A DNA stretch of 6,424 bases, taken from contig QNAO01000055.1 in the NCBI GenBank assembly GCA_003641785.1, forward strand, positions 1-6,424. Direction: 5' to 3'. Shown one piece after another: positions 1 to 5,315 of the stretch. The position numbers and the translations under genes were made by a program. This stretch comes from Thermotogae bacterium. Its GTDB lineage: Bacteria > Thermotogota > Thermotogae > Thermotogales > DSM-5069. The notes below the pieces were generated by a model. That model saw nothing but the letters and a program-made list of their open reading frames with translations, had not been told where the DNA came from and did no database searches. The stretch's first letter is position 1. Each line of letters opens with the position of its first letter.

Positions 1-132
1 AAGATTTTCAGAAGACAAAACGGATTGGTGGTGTTACAAAGCATCAATCCAAATTATCCTCCGATAGTCCTGCAAAGACCGTTTCATATTAGAATAGTTG
101 GCAAAGTCGTTGGACTACATAGAAAATATTAA
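1..132 (+). CDS. LexA/S24-family repressor-peptidase, C-terminal end only
   Basis: The first frame is open from base 1 to a TAA at 130-132 and encodes the last 43 residues of a protein. It aligns without gaps to the LexA C-terminus: lysine, aromatic, basic residues, an N-G turn, a V-x-L-Q strand, N-P-x-Y-P-P-I, then R-I-V-G-K-V-V-G-L and a basic end. In LexA the corresponding lysine (K156 in E. coli) is the general base of the Ser-Lys dyad used for self-cleavage; here it appears to be residue 1 of the window. The family cleaves itself when RecA filaments form and so derepresses its targets. The helix-turn-helix and catalytic serine lie outside the window, so a cellular LexA cannot be told from a prophage or island repressor. 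The mobile-element context favours the latter. The next gene starts 45 bases downstream. Confidence 0.8.
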   Translation, partial: KIFRRQNGLVVLQSINPNYPPIVLQRPFHIRIVGKVVGLHRKY

Positions 133-177
133 GTCCGCTTTTACTTAAGCATCTTTAAATCCCAAGGGGGTGTTTTC

Positions 178-816
178 ATGCCTTCAAAGCAGAAAATCAT
201 CCAATTGATAGAATGGGCAAAATCACGGGGATATTCAGCCAATGAAATTCTTGATTTGGTTGAAAATGTTCACGGCTCACAAGCTAGACATACAGCAGAG
301 ATTATCCTGGGTGCTCAAAAAAAAGTTGAAAGGCATAATTCAGAGAGTACAAACCCAGAGGTAAAAAAAACTGAAGTGCAATCTAATCAGTATTTAAACA
401 ATGCTGAAAAAAAACCCACCTCAAAGACTAACAAAATAGCAATCGCTGTTTCGTCAATCATATTTTTGACCATAATAGTCAGTTGTGGCATCATGATGTG
501 CAGCCCCGAAAAGCCAAAAACGATAAAGGAAGAATTAACTCCAGAATTGGCTTTAGTGATTGCAAGAGAAAAGGTGCGCGATCAGCTTCTTACACCTTCA
601 AGTGCGGAGTTTTCAAATGAAACAGTTTATCGTTTCACGGATAATGAACGAAGGTTTAGAGTAATTGGTAATGTAGATAGTCAAAACGTGTTTGGTGCTA
701 TGCTCCGAAAAACATTTGTCATTGATCTTGAGTACGTTGGTCCCACTTCAAAGAAAATATCAGATAGCAAGTATTATTCCGGAAATTGGAAAGTTCATGC
801 CTTAAGCATAGAATAG
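178..816 (+). CDS. single-pass membrane-anchored protein of unknown function
   Basis: This 212-residue protein starts at ATG 178 behind AAGGGGGTG (164-172). Residues 1-50 are mostly helical with a possible small domain. Residues 51-86 form a charged, lysine- and asparagine-rich linker. Residues 87-107 form one hydrophobic membrane segment (IAIAVSSIIFLTIIVSCGIM). Residues 120-212 form a compact C-terminal domain. In that domain, A-x-x-V-R-D-Q-L-L-T-P-S-S-A-E-F followed by V-x-G-N-V-D-S-Q-N-x-F-G-A-M-L-R-x-x-F resembles a domain I recall from many phage, plasmid and lipoprotein-like proteins; its function is unknown to me. The protein is probably inserted with one large domain on each face of the membrane. 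A cysteine (C103) sits in the membrane segment, but the long N-terminus argues against a lipoprotein signal. Three A8 runs (317-324, 363-370, 407-414) lie in the linker without breaking the frame. Confidence 0.8.
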   Translation: MPSKQKIIQLIEWAKSRGYSANEILDLVENVHGSQARHTAEIILGAQKKVERHNSESTNPEVKKTEVQSNQYLNNAEKKPTSKTNKIAIAVSSIIFLTIIVSCGIMMCSPEKPKTIKEELTPELALVIAREKVRDQLLTPSSAEFSNETVYRFTDNERRFRVIGNVDSQNVFGAMLRKTFVIDLEYVGPTSKKISDSKYYSGNWKVHALSIE

Positions 817-840
817 CAAGAAACGTCTTATTGATTTGAA

Positions 841-847
841 AAAGGAG
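841..847 (+). promoter_or_regulatory. Shine-Dalgarno site fixing the start at ATG 854
   Basis: AAAGGAG lies 6 bases before ATG 854. It lies inside the upstream TTG extension (836), so ATG 854 is the better start for the small reading frame. Confidence 0.6.
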
Positions 848-853
848 TCAAAG

Positions 854-1030
854 ATGAGTGAAAAAAGAGTTGACTTTTTAGACAGATTTATGGTAAATTC
901 ATATCAGAAGAATTATGATAATTATTCTCCCCACGCCTCGTTTTACAAATCTCTGGGACGTGGGCGATTATTTCCCCGGTCTTTCCTTTTGGGAAGGCCG
1001 GTTATTATTTATTCAGTGGAGGTATTGTAA
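854..1030 (+). CDS. small ORF, possible leader peptide before the NYN gene
   Basis: From ATG 854 to TAA 1028-1030 this frame encodes 58 residues. The start has a good ribosome site. The first 25-30 residues (MSEKRVDFLDRFMVNSYQKN onward) look protein-like. The rest is encoded by two inverted repeats, the second terminator-like, so its amino acid sequence is probably dictated by RNA structure. The stop overlaps the start of the NYN gene (TAATG, 1028-1032), so translation of the two could be coupled. Either this is a short expressed leader that influences folding of the downstream hairpin, or a truncated gene whose end now runs into regulatory RNA. I recognise no family. Confidence 0.4.
   Translation: MSEKRVDFLDRFMVNSYQKNYDNYSPHASFYKSLGRGRLFPRSFLLGRPVIIYSVEVL
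930..964 (+). promoter_or_regulatory. stem-loop in the NYN leader
   Basis: CCCACG (930-935) pairs perfectly with CGTGGG (959-964), leaving a 23-base loop. The adjacent CGCC (934-937) and GGCG (963-966) give an alternative register. It lies 11 bases before the strong hairpin at 976-1001. I match it to no known riboswitch aptamer. Confidence 0.4.
976..1013 (+). terminator. terminator-like hairpin between small ORF and NYN gene
   Basis: Bases 976-986 pair with 991-1001 in an 11-bp stem containing two G-U pairs, closed by a TTTT loop (987-990). A T-rich tract follows (TTATTATTTATT, 1002-1013), giving the shape of an intrinsic terminator. The tail is interrupted by A residues, so termination may be partial. 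The hairpin ends 16 bases before the ribosome site of the NYN gene (GGAGGT, 1018-1023), and the small ORF reads straight through it. An attenuator is the most natural reading; a simple mRNA-stabilising hairpin is the alternative. Confidence 0.55.
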
Positions 1031-1607
1031 TGGAACGAACGGTTGTGATGATAGACGGTAATTATCTTAGAATTGAAGCAAGAAAACACCATCTCGAGTA
1101 TTTTGATCATTCAAAATTTGCGAGCGACTTAATATCTAAGCTCAACGAAGAAACAAATAAGACTTATAAATTAGTAAGGGTTTATTATTATGATGCTCCA
1201 CCATTGCTTGATGAAGAAAAACTTGATGAAAGGGAAATTGATTTTGCCAAGAAAAGGCAAGGGTTTTTAGATAAATTAGATCAACTCCCATATTTTGAAG
1301 TTAAACTTGGGCGTATTCAATACAAAGGAAGAGTAAAAACGGGCGATTGATAACAGCACAAAAAGGCGTTGATGTTAAGATGGCAATAGATTTAATAGAA
1401 TTTGCTGATCAACGAATAACTGATGTGATAGTGCTCATAACCGGTGATAGTGATCTTATTCCAGCCATTAGAGTAGCAAAGAATAAAGGGGTTAACGTAT
1501 TACTATGCACCTTCTTCACAAAGCAATCAAGTTTAGTGAACGAGCTCGTTAAGTCTGCCGACTTTCATTTCTTATTGAAAAGTGATCTTTTTACTCCATA
1601 CAAATAA
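1030..1607 (+). pseudogene. NYN-domain (LabA/PIN-like) ribonuclease, split by a -1 frame change
   Basis: Two consecutive frames together make one NYN-domain protein, a PIN-like metal-dependent ribonuclease family. The first part (ATG 1030, stop TGA 1348-1350, 106 aa) holds the opening strand V-V-M-I-D-G-N-Y-L with acidic residue D9. The second (1347-1607) holds Q-K-G-V-D-V-K-M-A-I-D-L and I-T-G-D-S-D-L-I-P-A, the remaining acidic motifs. One extra A in the run at 1335-1339 would join them smoothly as G-R-V-K-N-G-R-L-I-T-A-Q-K-G and give a 192-residue protein of normal family length. The ribosome site is GGAGGT at 1018-1023. The break may be a real mutation, a -1 ribosomal slip on A-AAA (with SD-like AAGGAAGAG just upstream), or two coupled half-proteins, since TTG 1347 overlaps the stop. 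Each half lacks part of the active site, so without recoding or reassembly it should be inactive. Confidence 0.75.
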
Positions 1608-1646
1608 CACCAATTAACTCGGTAATATATAAATTAGGGGGGAAAG

Positions 1647-1733
1647 ATGAACGATAAATATTTTATTTTGCTTGTCGTGTGTCTTATACTCCTGTCTGTT
1701 TTGCACATCTATTCTTGTCGTTGGTTATCTTAG
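1647..1733 (+). other. displaced membrane-anchor start of the FliL-like gene
   Basis: ATG 1647 follows a strong ribosome site (AGGGGGG, 1636-1642) and opens MNDKYFILLVVCLILLSV before stopping at TAG 1731-1733 after 28 residues. Removing one T from the TTTT at 1699-1702 would join it to the next frame as L-L-S-V-C-T-S-I-L-V-V-G-Y-L. That makes one membrane segment of about 23 residues at the start of a 178-residue protein. This segment, not TTG 1672, is therefore the probable original start of the downstream gene. Confidence 0.55.
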
Positions 1734-2184
1734 AGTGCGCGCCATGGTATCTGAAATAAACAATACCCTTGAAAGACTTCCTAATGCCTGGAAAGAGACA
1801 CTTGAAAGTATGATTATTCAATATCAGAGCACAGATCAAACAGATCAAAATTATGTCCTTATGCAATCTGGTACATACCAAACGTTCATGCTCAAAGGTG
1901 GAAAAGATGTCGCTGTAATTGACTCCCTTTCGTTCAAAGTTGCAAGTGATTCATGCAGAGCGGCAATTGCAGAAAAAAATGACGAAATAATGGATGGTCT
2001 GATGTCACTCTTTTTGAGCAAGGAAAAATCTGAACTAAGTACAGCTTCAGGTATAGATCTTTTGAAAAAACAGATACGAACTGTAGTGAATGAAGTGAAT
2101 GAAATAACTGGTTTCACTGGAAGAGAACAACTTGGTGTAACTGATGTGTACCTGTATATAAAAGCAGTAAGCGGTGTTGAGTAA
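1672..2184 (+). CDS. FliL-like membrane-anchored protein, 5' end frameshifted
   Basis: The open frame runs from TTG 1672 (or ATG 1744, M-V-S-E-I-N-N-T-L) to TAA 2182-2184. Neither start has a convincing ribosome site; the good one belongs to ATG 1647 in another frame, so a one-base insertion near 1699-1702 is likely. The C-terminal part matches the layout of FliL, the flagellar basal-body protein that sits beside the stator: a strand (D-S-L-S-F-K-V-A), a helix with I-A-E-K-N-D-E-I-M-D-G-L-M-S-L-F-L-S-K, the E-L-S-T-A-S-G-x-x-L-L-K-K-Q-I motif, and a closing V-T-D-V-Y-L-Y-I strand. FliL has one N-terminal membrane helix followed by an extracytoplasmic domain, as here. No other flagellar gene is nearby, so the true role is open. 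Without the anchor the product would be soluble and probably mislocalised. Confidence 0.55.
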   Translation: MSCVLYSCLFCTSILVVGYLRVRAMVSEINNTLERLPNAWKETLESMIIQYQSTDQTDQNYVLMQSGTYQTFMLKGGKDVAVIDSLSFKVASDSCRAAIAEKNDEIMDGLMSLFLSKEKSELSTASGIDLLKKQIRTVVNEVNEITGFTGREQLGVTDVYLYIKAVSGVE

Positions 2185-2195
2185 TATTAACTAGG

Positions 2196-2214
2196 TTTAT
2201 GACACTTTATGACA
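2196..2214 (+). repeat. tandem direct repeat TTTATGACA, possible operator
   Basis: TTTATGACA occurs at 2196-2204 and 2206-2214, offset by 10 bases (one helical turn). It lies 50-70 bases before the toxin start. Direct repeats at helical spacing are typical binding sites for excisionase-like proteins, and the second gene of this operon has such a fold. The link is inferred. Confidence 0.4.
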
Positions 2215-2221
2215 AAATTTG

Positions 2222-2237
2222 TATTTTTTAAAAAATA
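2222..2237. promoter_or_regulatory. 16-bp perfect palindrome upstream of toxin gene
   Basis: TATTTTTTAAAAAATA is a perfect inverted repeat ending 13 bases before the toxin ribosome site. It could be an operator for autoregulation or an A/T promoter element. TATGAT (2236-2241) and TAAAAT (2241-2246) overlap its right edge and resemble -10 boxes, but no good -35 lies at 16-18 bases. Confidence 0.35.
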
Positions 2238-2250
2238 TGATAAAATCCAA

Positions 2251-2258
2251 TAGGAGTG
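2251..2258 (+). promoter_or_regulatory. Shine-Dalgarno site fixing the toxin start at GTG 2264
   Basis: TAGGAGTG lies 5 bases before GTG 2264. The longer TTG start at 2219 would place the palindrome and this site inside the coding region and has no ribosome site of its own. Confidence 0.6.
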
Positions 2259-2263
2259 AAAAT

Positions 2264-2659
2264 GTGTCTTCTGATTCTAATGATTTAGAAAACAGAAGAG
2301 ATATAATACGCACAAGGTTATTGCAATATCCGTCAATCAGACATTTTAAAAACTCGATAAAAAGGATAAAAGACGAGCACTTGTTAATGAAAATTTTGGT
2401 GAAGGTAGAAGAAGTTTTAAATGACTATACTTGTGGCGATAAGAAAAGAGGCGATTTGGCAGGAATTAGAGCAGCAGAAATAACATATAAAGGGATTTAT
2501 TATAGATTAGCTTATATTGCTTATTCAGATGATGATAGTACAGAGATAAATATCTTGTTTATATACTTTGGTAGTAGAGAAAACTATTATAGCAAAAAAC
2601 TCAAAAAGATATTCAAGGGTAACACATCACTCAACAAACTTAGAAGAGAAAGTAAATAG
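2264..2659 (+). CDS. RelE/HigB-like toxin of a toxin-antitoxin-chaperone module
   Basis: The protein of 131 residues starts at GTG 2264. Its core has the RelE/ParE-fold pattern: an N-terminal helical pair (about 12-55), then basic G-D-K-K-R-G-D-L with A-E-I-T-Y-K-G, then strands Y-Y-R-L-A-Y-I-A-Y and I-N-I-L-F-I-Y-F, ending G-S-R-E-N-Y-Y-S-K-K-L-K-K-I-F (103-117). RelE and HigB toxins cleave mRNA on the ribosome; ParE relatives poison gyrase. The basic residues R81, R105, K111 and K112 and Y108/Y109 are candidate active-site residues. The gene lies 12 bases before a helix-turn-helix gene, and a SecB-like gene follows, which is the toxin-antitoxin-chaperone order of the M. tuberculosis HigB1 locus. 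Similarity to the family is by fold pattern and is not close. Confidence 0.65.
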   Translation: MSSDSNDLENRRDIIRTRLLQYPSIRHFKNSIKRIKDEHLLMKILVKVEEVLNDYTCGDKKRGDLAGIRAAEITYKGIYYRLAYIAYSDDDSTEINILFIYFGSRENYYSKKLKKIFKGNTSLNKLRRESK

Positions 2660-2671
2660 GGAGGGGTCTTG

Positions 2672-3229
2672 ATGAACATTAATCAATTGCTTAAACTCTT
2701 TACTCCTTTGAATAAAGAACAGAAAGAGTTGCTTTTTAATGTGTTTTTAGAAATATTGCAATTAGATGATCGTGAAAAAAAAGATGAATTGTTGAAATTG
2801 TTGGAGGATTTTAAGGAAGATTTATTGTATTATGATGAAGATTTAGAGAAAGAAAGAGACAATGAGAAAATTTATTTCACCCAGGAAGAGCTCGCGGAAA
2901 TGTTTGATGTTTCGCGAAGAACCATCCAGCGGATTATTAAAAGGAATAAAATTAAACCGTTAAACAAGGGGTCAAAACCTTATTATTATGATTTTGATGA
3001 GTTCAAAGAATATTACTTTGATTATAAATCTATTGAAAAGTCAAAAACAAAAGATTTGTTTTACAAATACTATAAAGAGCCGTTTTATCTAGCGAAAAAC
3101 ACTTTTATTGCGAATGAAGTAATTAATTCCCAAGAAGAGTTTCATATGCCATTGGATTTATTATTAAATGAAAGAGGTGAACAAGTTGCCCCAATTCAAA
3201 AAACTTTCGAACCTGCAAATTGTATCTGA
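2672..3229 (+). CDS. excisionase/MerR-type HTH protein, probable antitoxin
   Basis: ATG 2672 follows AGGGAGGGG (2658-2666), which overlaps the toxin stop, giving 185 residues. Residues 1-65 are acidic and helical, a plausible toxin-binding arm. Residues 69-115 form a winged helix-turn-helix of the excisionase/MerR type: Y-F-T-Q-E-E-L-A-E-M-F-D-V-S-R-R-T-I-Q-R-I-I-K, then a wing K-G-S-K-P-Y-Y-Y-D-F-D-E-F. The tail (about 116-185) is rich in aromatics (F-Y-K-Y-Y-K-E-P-F-Y) and ends in a hydrophobic M-P-L-D-L-L-L patch. In TAC systems the antitoxin carries a C-terminal chaperone-addiction segment bound by the SecB-like partner; this tail is the candidate. It probably represses its own operon and blocks the toxin. 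The 3' end overlaps the next gene. A stand-alone regulator or recombination directionality factor for the nearby integrase is the alternative. Confidence 0.7.
   Translation: MNINQLLKLFTPLNKEQKELLFNVFLEILQLDDREKKDELLKLLEDFKEDLLYYDEDLEKERDNEKIYFTQEELAEMFDVSRRTIQRIIKRNKIKPLNKGSKPYYYDFDEFKEYYFDYKSIEKSKTKDLFYKYYKEPFYLAKNTFIANEVINSQEEFHMPLDLLLNERGEQVAPIQKTFEPANCI
3171..3180 (+). promoter_or_regulatory. Shine-Dalgarno site fixing the SecB-like start at TTG 3186
   Basis: AAAGAGGTGA lies 5 bases before TTG 3186 and inside the antitoxin gene. It matches the anti-Shine-Dalgarno better than anything before ATG 3168 or GTG 3177. Confidence 0.5.
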
Positions 3230-3641
3230 CAGATTCAAAAACATAAAATACGAAGTAGATACAGATATAGTGGGACAAAAGGACTTGAAACCTTTTGTTA
3301 AAATCAATATTCAGGGTCCTGAATATATCAAAGAGCAGGACCATTATATAAGCATTTTGGGGCTAATAATAAAATTTCAATTAAAAAAAGGCAAAAAAGC
3401 TTTATTAAAATTTGATGCAACATTGGAAGGTGAATTTTGGGGAAATATTCAACTTCCGGAAGAAAAATTCAAAGAATTAGTCGAAAAAGGTGGAATAATT
3501 CATCTATTAATGATTGCACGTTCAAAAATTTTAGCCATGTCTTCTTTATTTGGTTTTAATAGACCTATTTATATTCCACTTATGGATATAAGAGAGTTGG
3601 TCAATAACAAGCTGAAAAAACCTAAAGAAGTCAAAAAATAA
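3186..3641 (+). CDS. SecB-like chaperone of a toxin-antitoxin-chaperone module
   Basis: With TTG 3186 as start the protein has 151 residues, near the SecB length (155 in E. coli). It follows the SecB layout: alternating strands (I-S-I-L-G-L-I-I-K-F-Q-L; L-L-K-F-D-A-T-L-E-G-E-F-W-G, 73-86), a crossover helix start (P-E-E-K-F-K-E-L-V), then I-H-L-L-M-I-A-R-S-K-I-L-A-M-S-S-L-F-G-F (105-124) and P-I-Y-I-P-L-M-D-I-R-E-L. These correspond to the long SecB helix with L-F-P-Y-A-R-x-x-I and the final P-x-L-N-L-A-P-V-N-F strand. SecB keeps proteins unfolded; its TAC paralogues bind a tail on the antitoxin so it can fold and neutralise the toxin. The gene overlaps the antitoxin by 44 bases and lies 20 bases before the integrase, so all are probably co-transcribed. 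An export SecB is unlikely in this context. Confidence 0.65.
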   Translation: MPQFKKLSNLQIVSDRFKNIKYEVDTDIVGQKDLKPFVKINIQGPEYIKEQDHYISILGLIIKFQLKKGKKALLKFDATLEGEFWGNIQLPEEKFKELVEKGGIIHLLMIARSKILAMSSLFGFNRPIYIPLMDIRELVNNKLKKPKEVKK

Positions 3642-3661
3642 TATTAAAATTGGGGGCTACC

Positions 3662-5086
3662 ATGAAACGTGCCGCTGCGTACGCACGATACAGCACAGAT
3701 AAACAATACGATACTTCTATTGAAAAGCAACTTGAAGACATAAGAGAATATTGCAAAAAGAAGGACTACGAGATTGTAAAAGAATATGTGGACAAAGCTG
3801 AATCCACCTCAAAGGAGGATCGTCCTGCTTTTAGACAGATGCTTCAGGATGGGCGCCAAAATCTGTTTGATGTTGTTGTTGTGCACAAGCTGAATCGTTT
3901 TGCCAGAGATCGCTATCTTTCTGTGGTAACGGCACATGAGTTGAAAAAATACAATGTTGAAGTCGATAGTGTTCTGGAGCCCATTGGCTCCGATCCTGTT
4001 GGACAGCTTCTTTGGGGTATTCTTGATGCTGTAAATGAATTTGAACGGTTGAATTTGATTCAAGAAGTCAAACTAAAGTCACGCCCCTTAGCAGCAAAAG
4101 GTTATTGGCTGGGCGGAAAACCCCCGTATGGTTTTCAAATCGTGAAAGTGCGAGATGAAAGCAACAAAGAACACTCAAAACTTGAAGTTAATAAAGAAGA
4201 AGCGGAAGTCATCAAAAAGATGTTTGAGTTGTTCATCCAGGGATATTCCTTTTCTAAAATTGCTGATACTTTGAATCAAATGGGACTCAGAAACCGTGTT
4301 GGAAATCCCTGGAAATTCTCGGCCATTTCGGAAATTATCAAAAATTCGAGGTATGCAGGACAACATTTCTGGGGACGGGGAACGAAGACAAACCACAGAA
4401 TTTTCAAACAGGACGCAGTTGTAGTGAATGGGCCAGCTGTCATAGATAAAGAAACGTGGCAAAAAGCCCAAGAGAGGTTGCAAAAATATGTGCGACGAAG
4501 ACCTTTACGTTATCCCTATATGTTGCGCGGGCTTGTTTTTTGTCAATGTGGTGCTCCGATGTACGGAGCTTTCTCAACTATCCCTGTGTACCGCTGCAAG
4601 CTGCATTCAAAGAGTCCAGGACATGTCTCAATCTCAGCGAAACGTCTTGAAACTTTTGTGAAAACAAAACTACAGAGAATGCTCAATGAAAATATTGATT
4701 TTGAGTTATTGACTCGCTCATTGAACGAAATGCTGAAAGAAAATGATCCCGGGGATCTCGAAGAACTATTAAAACAGCAGCAAGAATACATGCAGATGAT
4801 TGAAAACCTTACGGAGGCCCTTGCGAAAATACCAGCATCAGCTCAGCAGGTCGTAATAAACAAAATTGAAGAGTACTCAAAAATGCTTGAAACAATAAAT
4901 GAAAAGATAAAGCACGCGCAGACAAAAAGAACGGAATTCACAGTAGAAGAGATACGAGAACTCTATGAGGCGTTGAAAAATAGTTTGGAAAGTGACTTTG
5001 AACTCGTTGCCCATAAACTGACTAAAAAAGTAACGGTCTATAAAGGTGGTTACATTGAAGTTGAAACTCAATTCGATGGTTTGTAA
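3662..5086 (+). CDS. large serine recombinase (site-specific integrase)
   Basis: ATG 3662 follows GGGGG (3652-3656) and gives 474 residues; a TTG at 3650 is four codons upstream without a ribosome site. Residues 1-140 form the resolvase domain, with the nucleophile S11 in Y-A-R-Y-S-T-D-K-Q, the V-V-H-K-L-N-R-F-A-R-D motif (R79, R82) and the E-F-E-R helix end near 126-129. Residues about 148-275 form the recombinase domain (G-G-K-P-P-Y-G-F). Residues 286-330 form the zinc-ribbon region, with C294, C296, C312 and nearby H315/H321. Residues about 365-445 are a coiled coil, the arm controlling integration versus excision. The spacing C-x-C, where C-x-x-C is usual, and lack of a fourth cysteine are unusual and may weaken metal binding. 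It would insert or excise the island by Ser-linked strand exchange at att sites that normally lie next to the gene. It closes the probable TAC transcription unit. Confidence 0.93.
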   Translation: MKRAAAYARYSTDKQYDTSIEKQLEDIREYCKKKDYEIVKEYVDKAESTSKEDRPAFRQMLQDGRQNLFDVVVVHKLNRFARDRYLSVVTAHELKKYNVEVDSVLEPIGSDPVGQLLWGILDAVNEFERLNLIQEVKLKSRPLAAKGYWLGGKPPYGFQIVKVRDESNKEHSKLEVNKEEAEVIKKMFELFIQGYSFSKIADTLNQMGLRNRVGNPWKFSAISEIIKNSRYAGQHFWGRGTKTNHRIFKQDAVVVNGPAVIDKETWQKAQERLQKYVRRRPLRYPYMLRGLVFCQCGAPMYGAFSTIPVYRCKLHSKSPGHVSISAKRLETFVKTKLQRMLNENIDFELLTRSLNEMLKENDPGDLEELLKQQQEYMQMIENLTEALAKIPASAQQVVINKIEEYSKMLETINEKIKHAQTKRTEFTVEEIRELYEALKNSLESDFELVAHKLTKKVTVYKGGYIEVETQFDGL

Positions 5087-5128
5087 TAATAAGTATTGCC
5101 TAAAAACTCAAACCTTGGACTTTGAAAT

Positions 5129-5186
5129 GTAGCGGACCCCCGCTACCAGTCGAGGCACCACATTTTTTGGTGTAGAAAGGTAGCTC
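5129..5186 (+). other. structured stretch with competing helices after the integrase
   Basis: GTAGCGG (5129-5135) pairs with CCGCTAC (5140-5146) around ACCC. GCTACC (5142-5147) can pair instead with GGTAGC (5179-5184), enclosing a second hairpin CACCA/TGGTG (5156-5160 with 5168-5172). The first and alternative helices exclude each other. It could be a small RNA or switch, or part of the att site of the neighbouring recombinase. I recognise no known RNA family. Confidence 0.35.
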
Positions 5187-5195
5187 ATCACATGG

Positions 5196-5230
5196 ATACC
5201 CCCCATAAAGGTTGGGGGGTATTTATTTTT
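5196..5230 (+). terminator. strong intrinsic terminator of the integrase transcript
   Basis: ATACCCCCC (5196-5204) pairs perfectly with GGGGGGTAT (5214-5222) around a 9-base loop, extended by G-U pairs at 5194-5195 with 5223-5224. The T-rich tail TTTATTTTT (5222-5230) follows. It lies about 110 bases after the integrase stop and probably ends the TAC-integrase transcript. Confidence 0.8.
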
Positions 5231-5273
5231 GCCCATATATGACGAATTATTCGGTAATATTTATGTAACGTTT

Positions 5274-5295
5274 CTTTTATGCGTCTTTTATGCGT
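5274..5295 (+). repeat. 11-bp tandem repeat CTTTTATGCGT
   Basis: CTTTTATGCGT is present twice head to tail (5274-5284, 5285-5295) in the non-coding stretch between the terminator and the recombinase remnant. A second repeat, AATTATTCG, flanks it at 5245-5253 and 5314-5322, the latter at the edge of the remnant. These may be junction or attachment-site remains. No gene is visible from 5223 to 5315. Confidence 0.4.
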
Positions 5296-5315
5296 TTTTA
5301 ATTGATAGTGCTTAA

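Noticed and set aside
2209..2246. Possible sigma-70 promoter (ATGACA with TATGAT or TAAAAT) before the toxin gene
   Set aside because: The spacers are 21 and 26 bases, and the alternative -35 TTTGTA at 2218-2223 is weak and would leave almost no leader before the ribosome site.
3123..3344. Minus-strand open frame across the antitoxin/chaperone overlap
   Set aside because: It has no ribosome site and no family pattern, and it mirrors two well-supported plus-strand genes.
4175..4483. Minus-strand open frame inside the integrase
   Set aside because: It is opposite the conserved recombinase domain and shows no start signal or recognisable protein pattern.
5115..5160. tRNA 3' end (C-C-C-C-C-G-C-T-A-C-C-A) as an integration site
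   Set aside because: No T-arm, anticodon arm or matching acceptor strand is found; the stretch folds as a simple hairpin.
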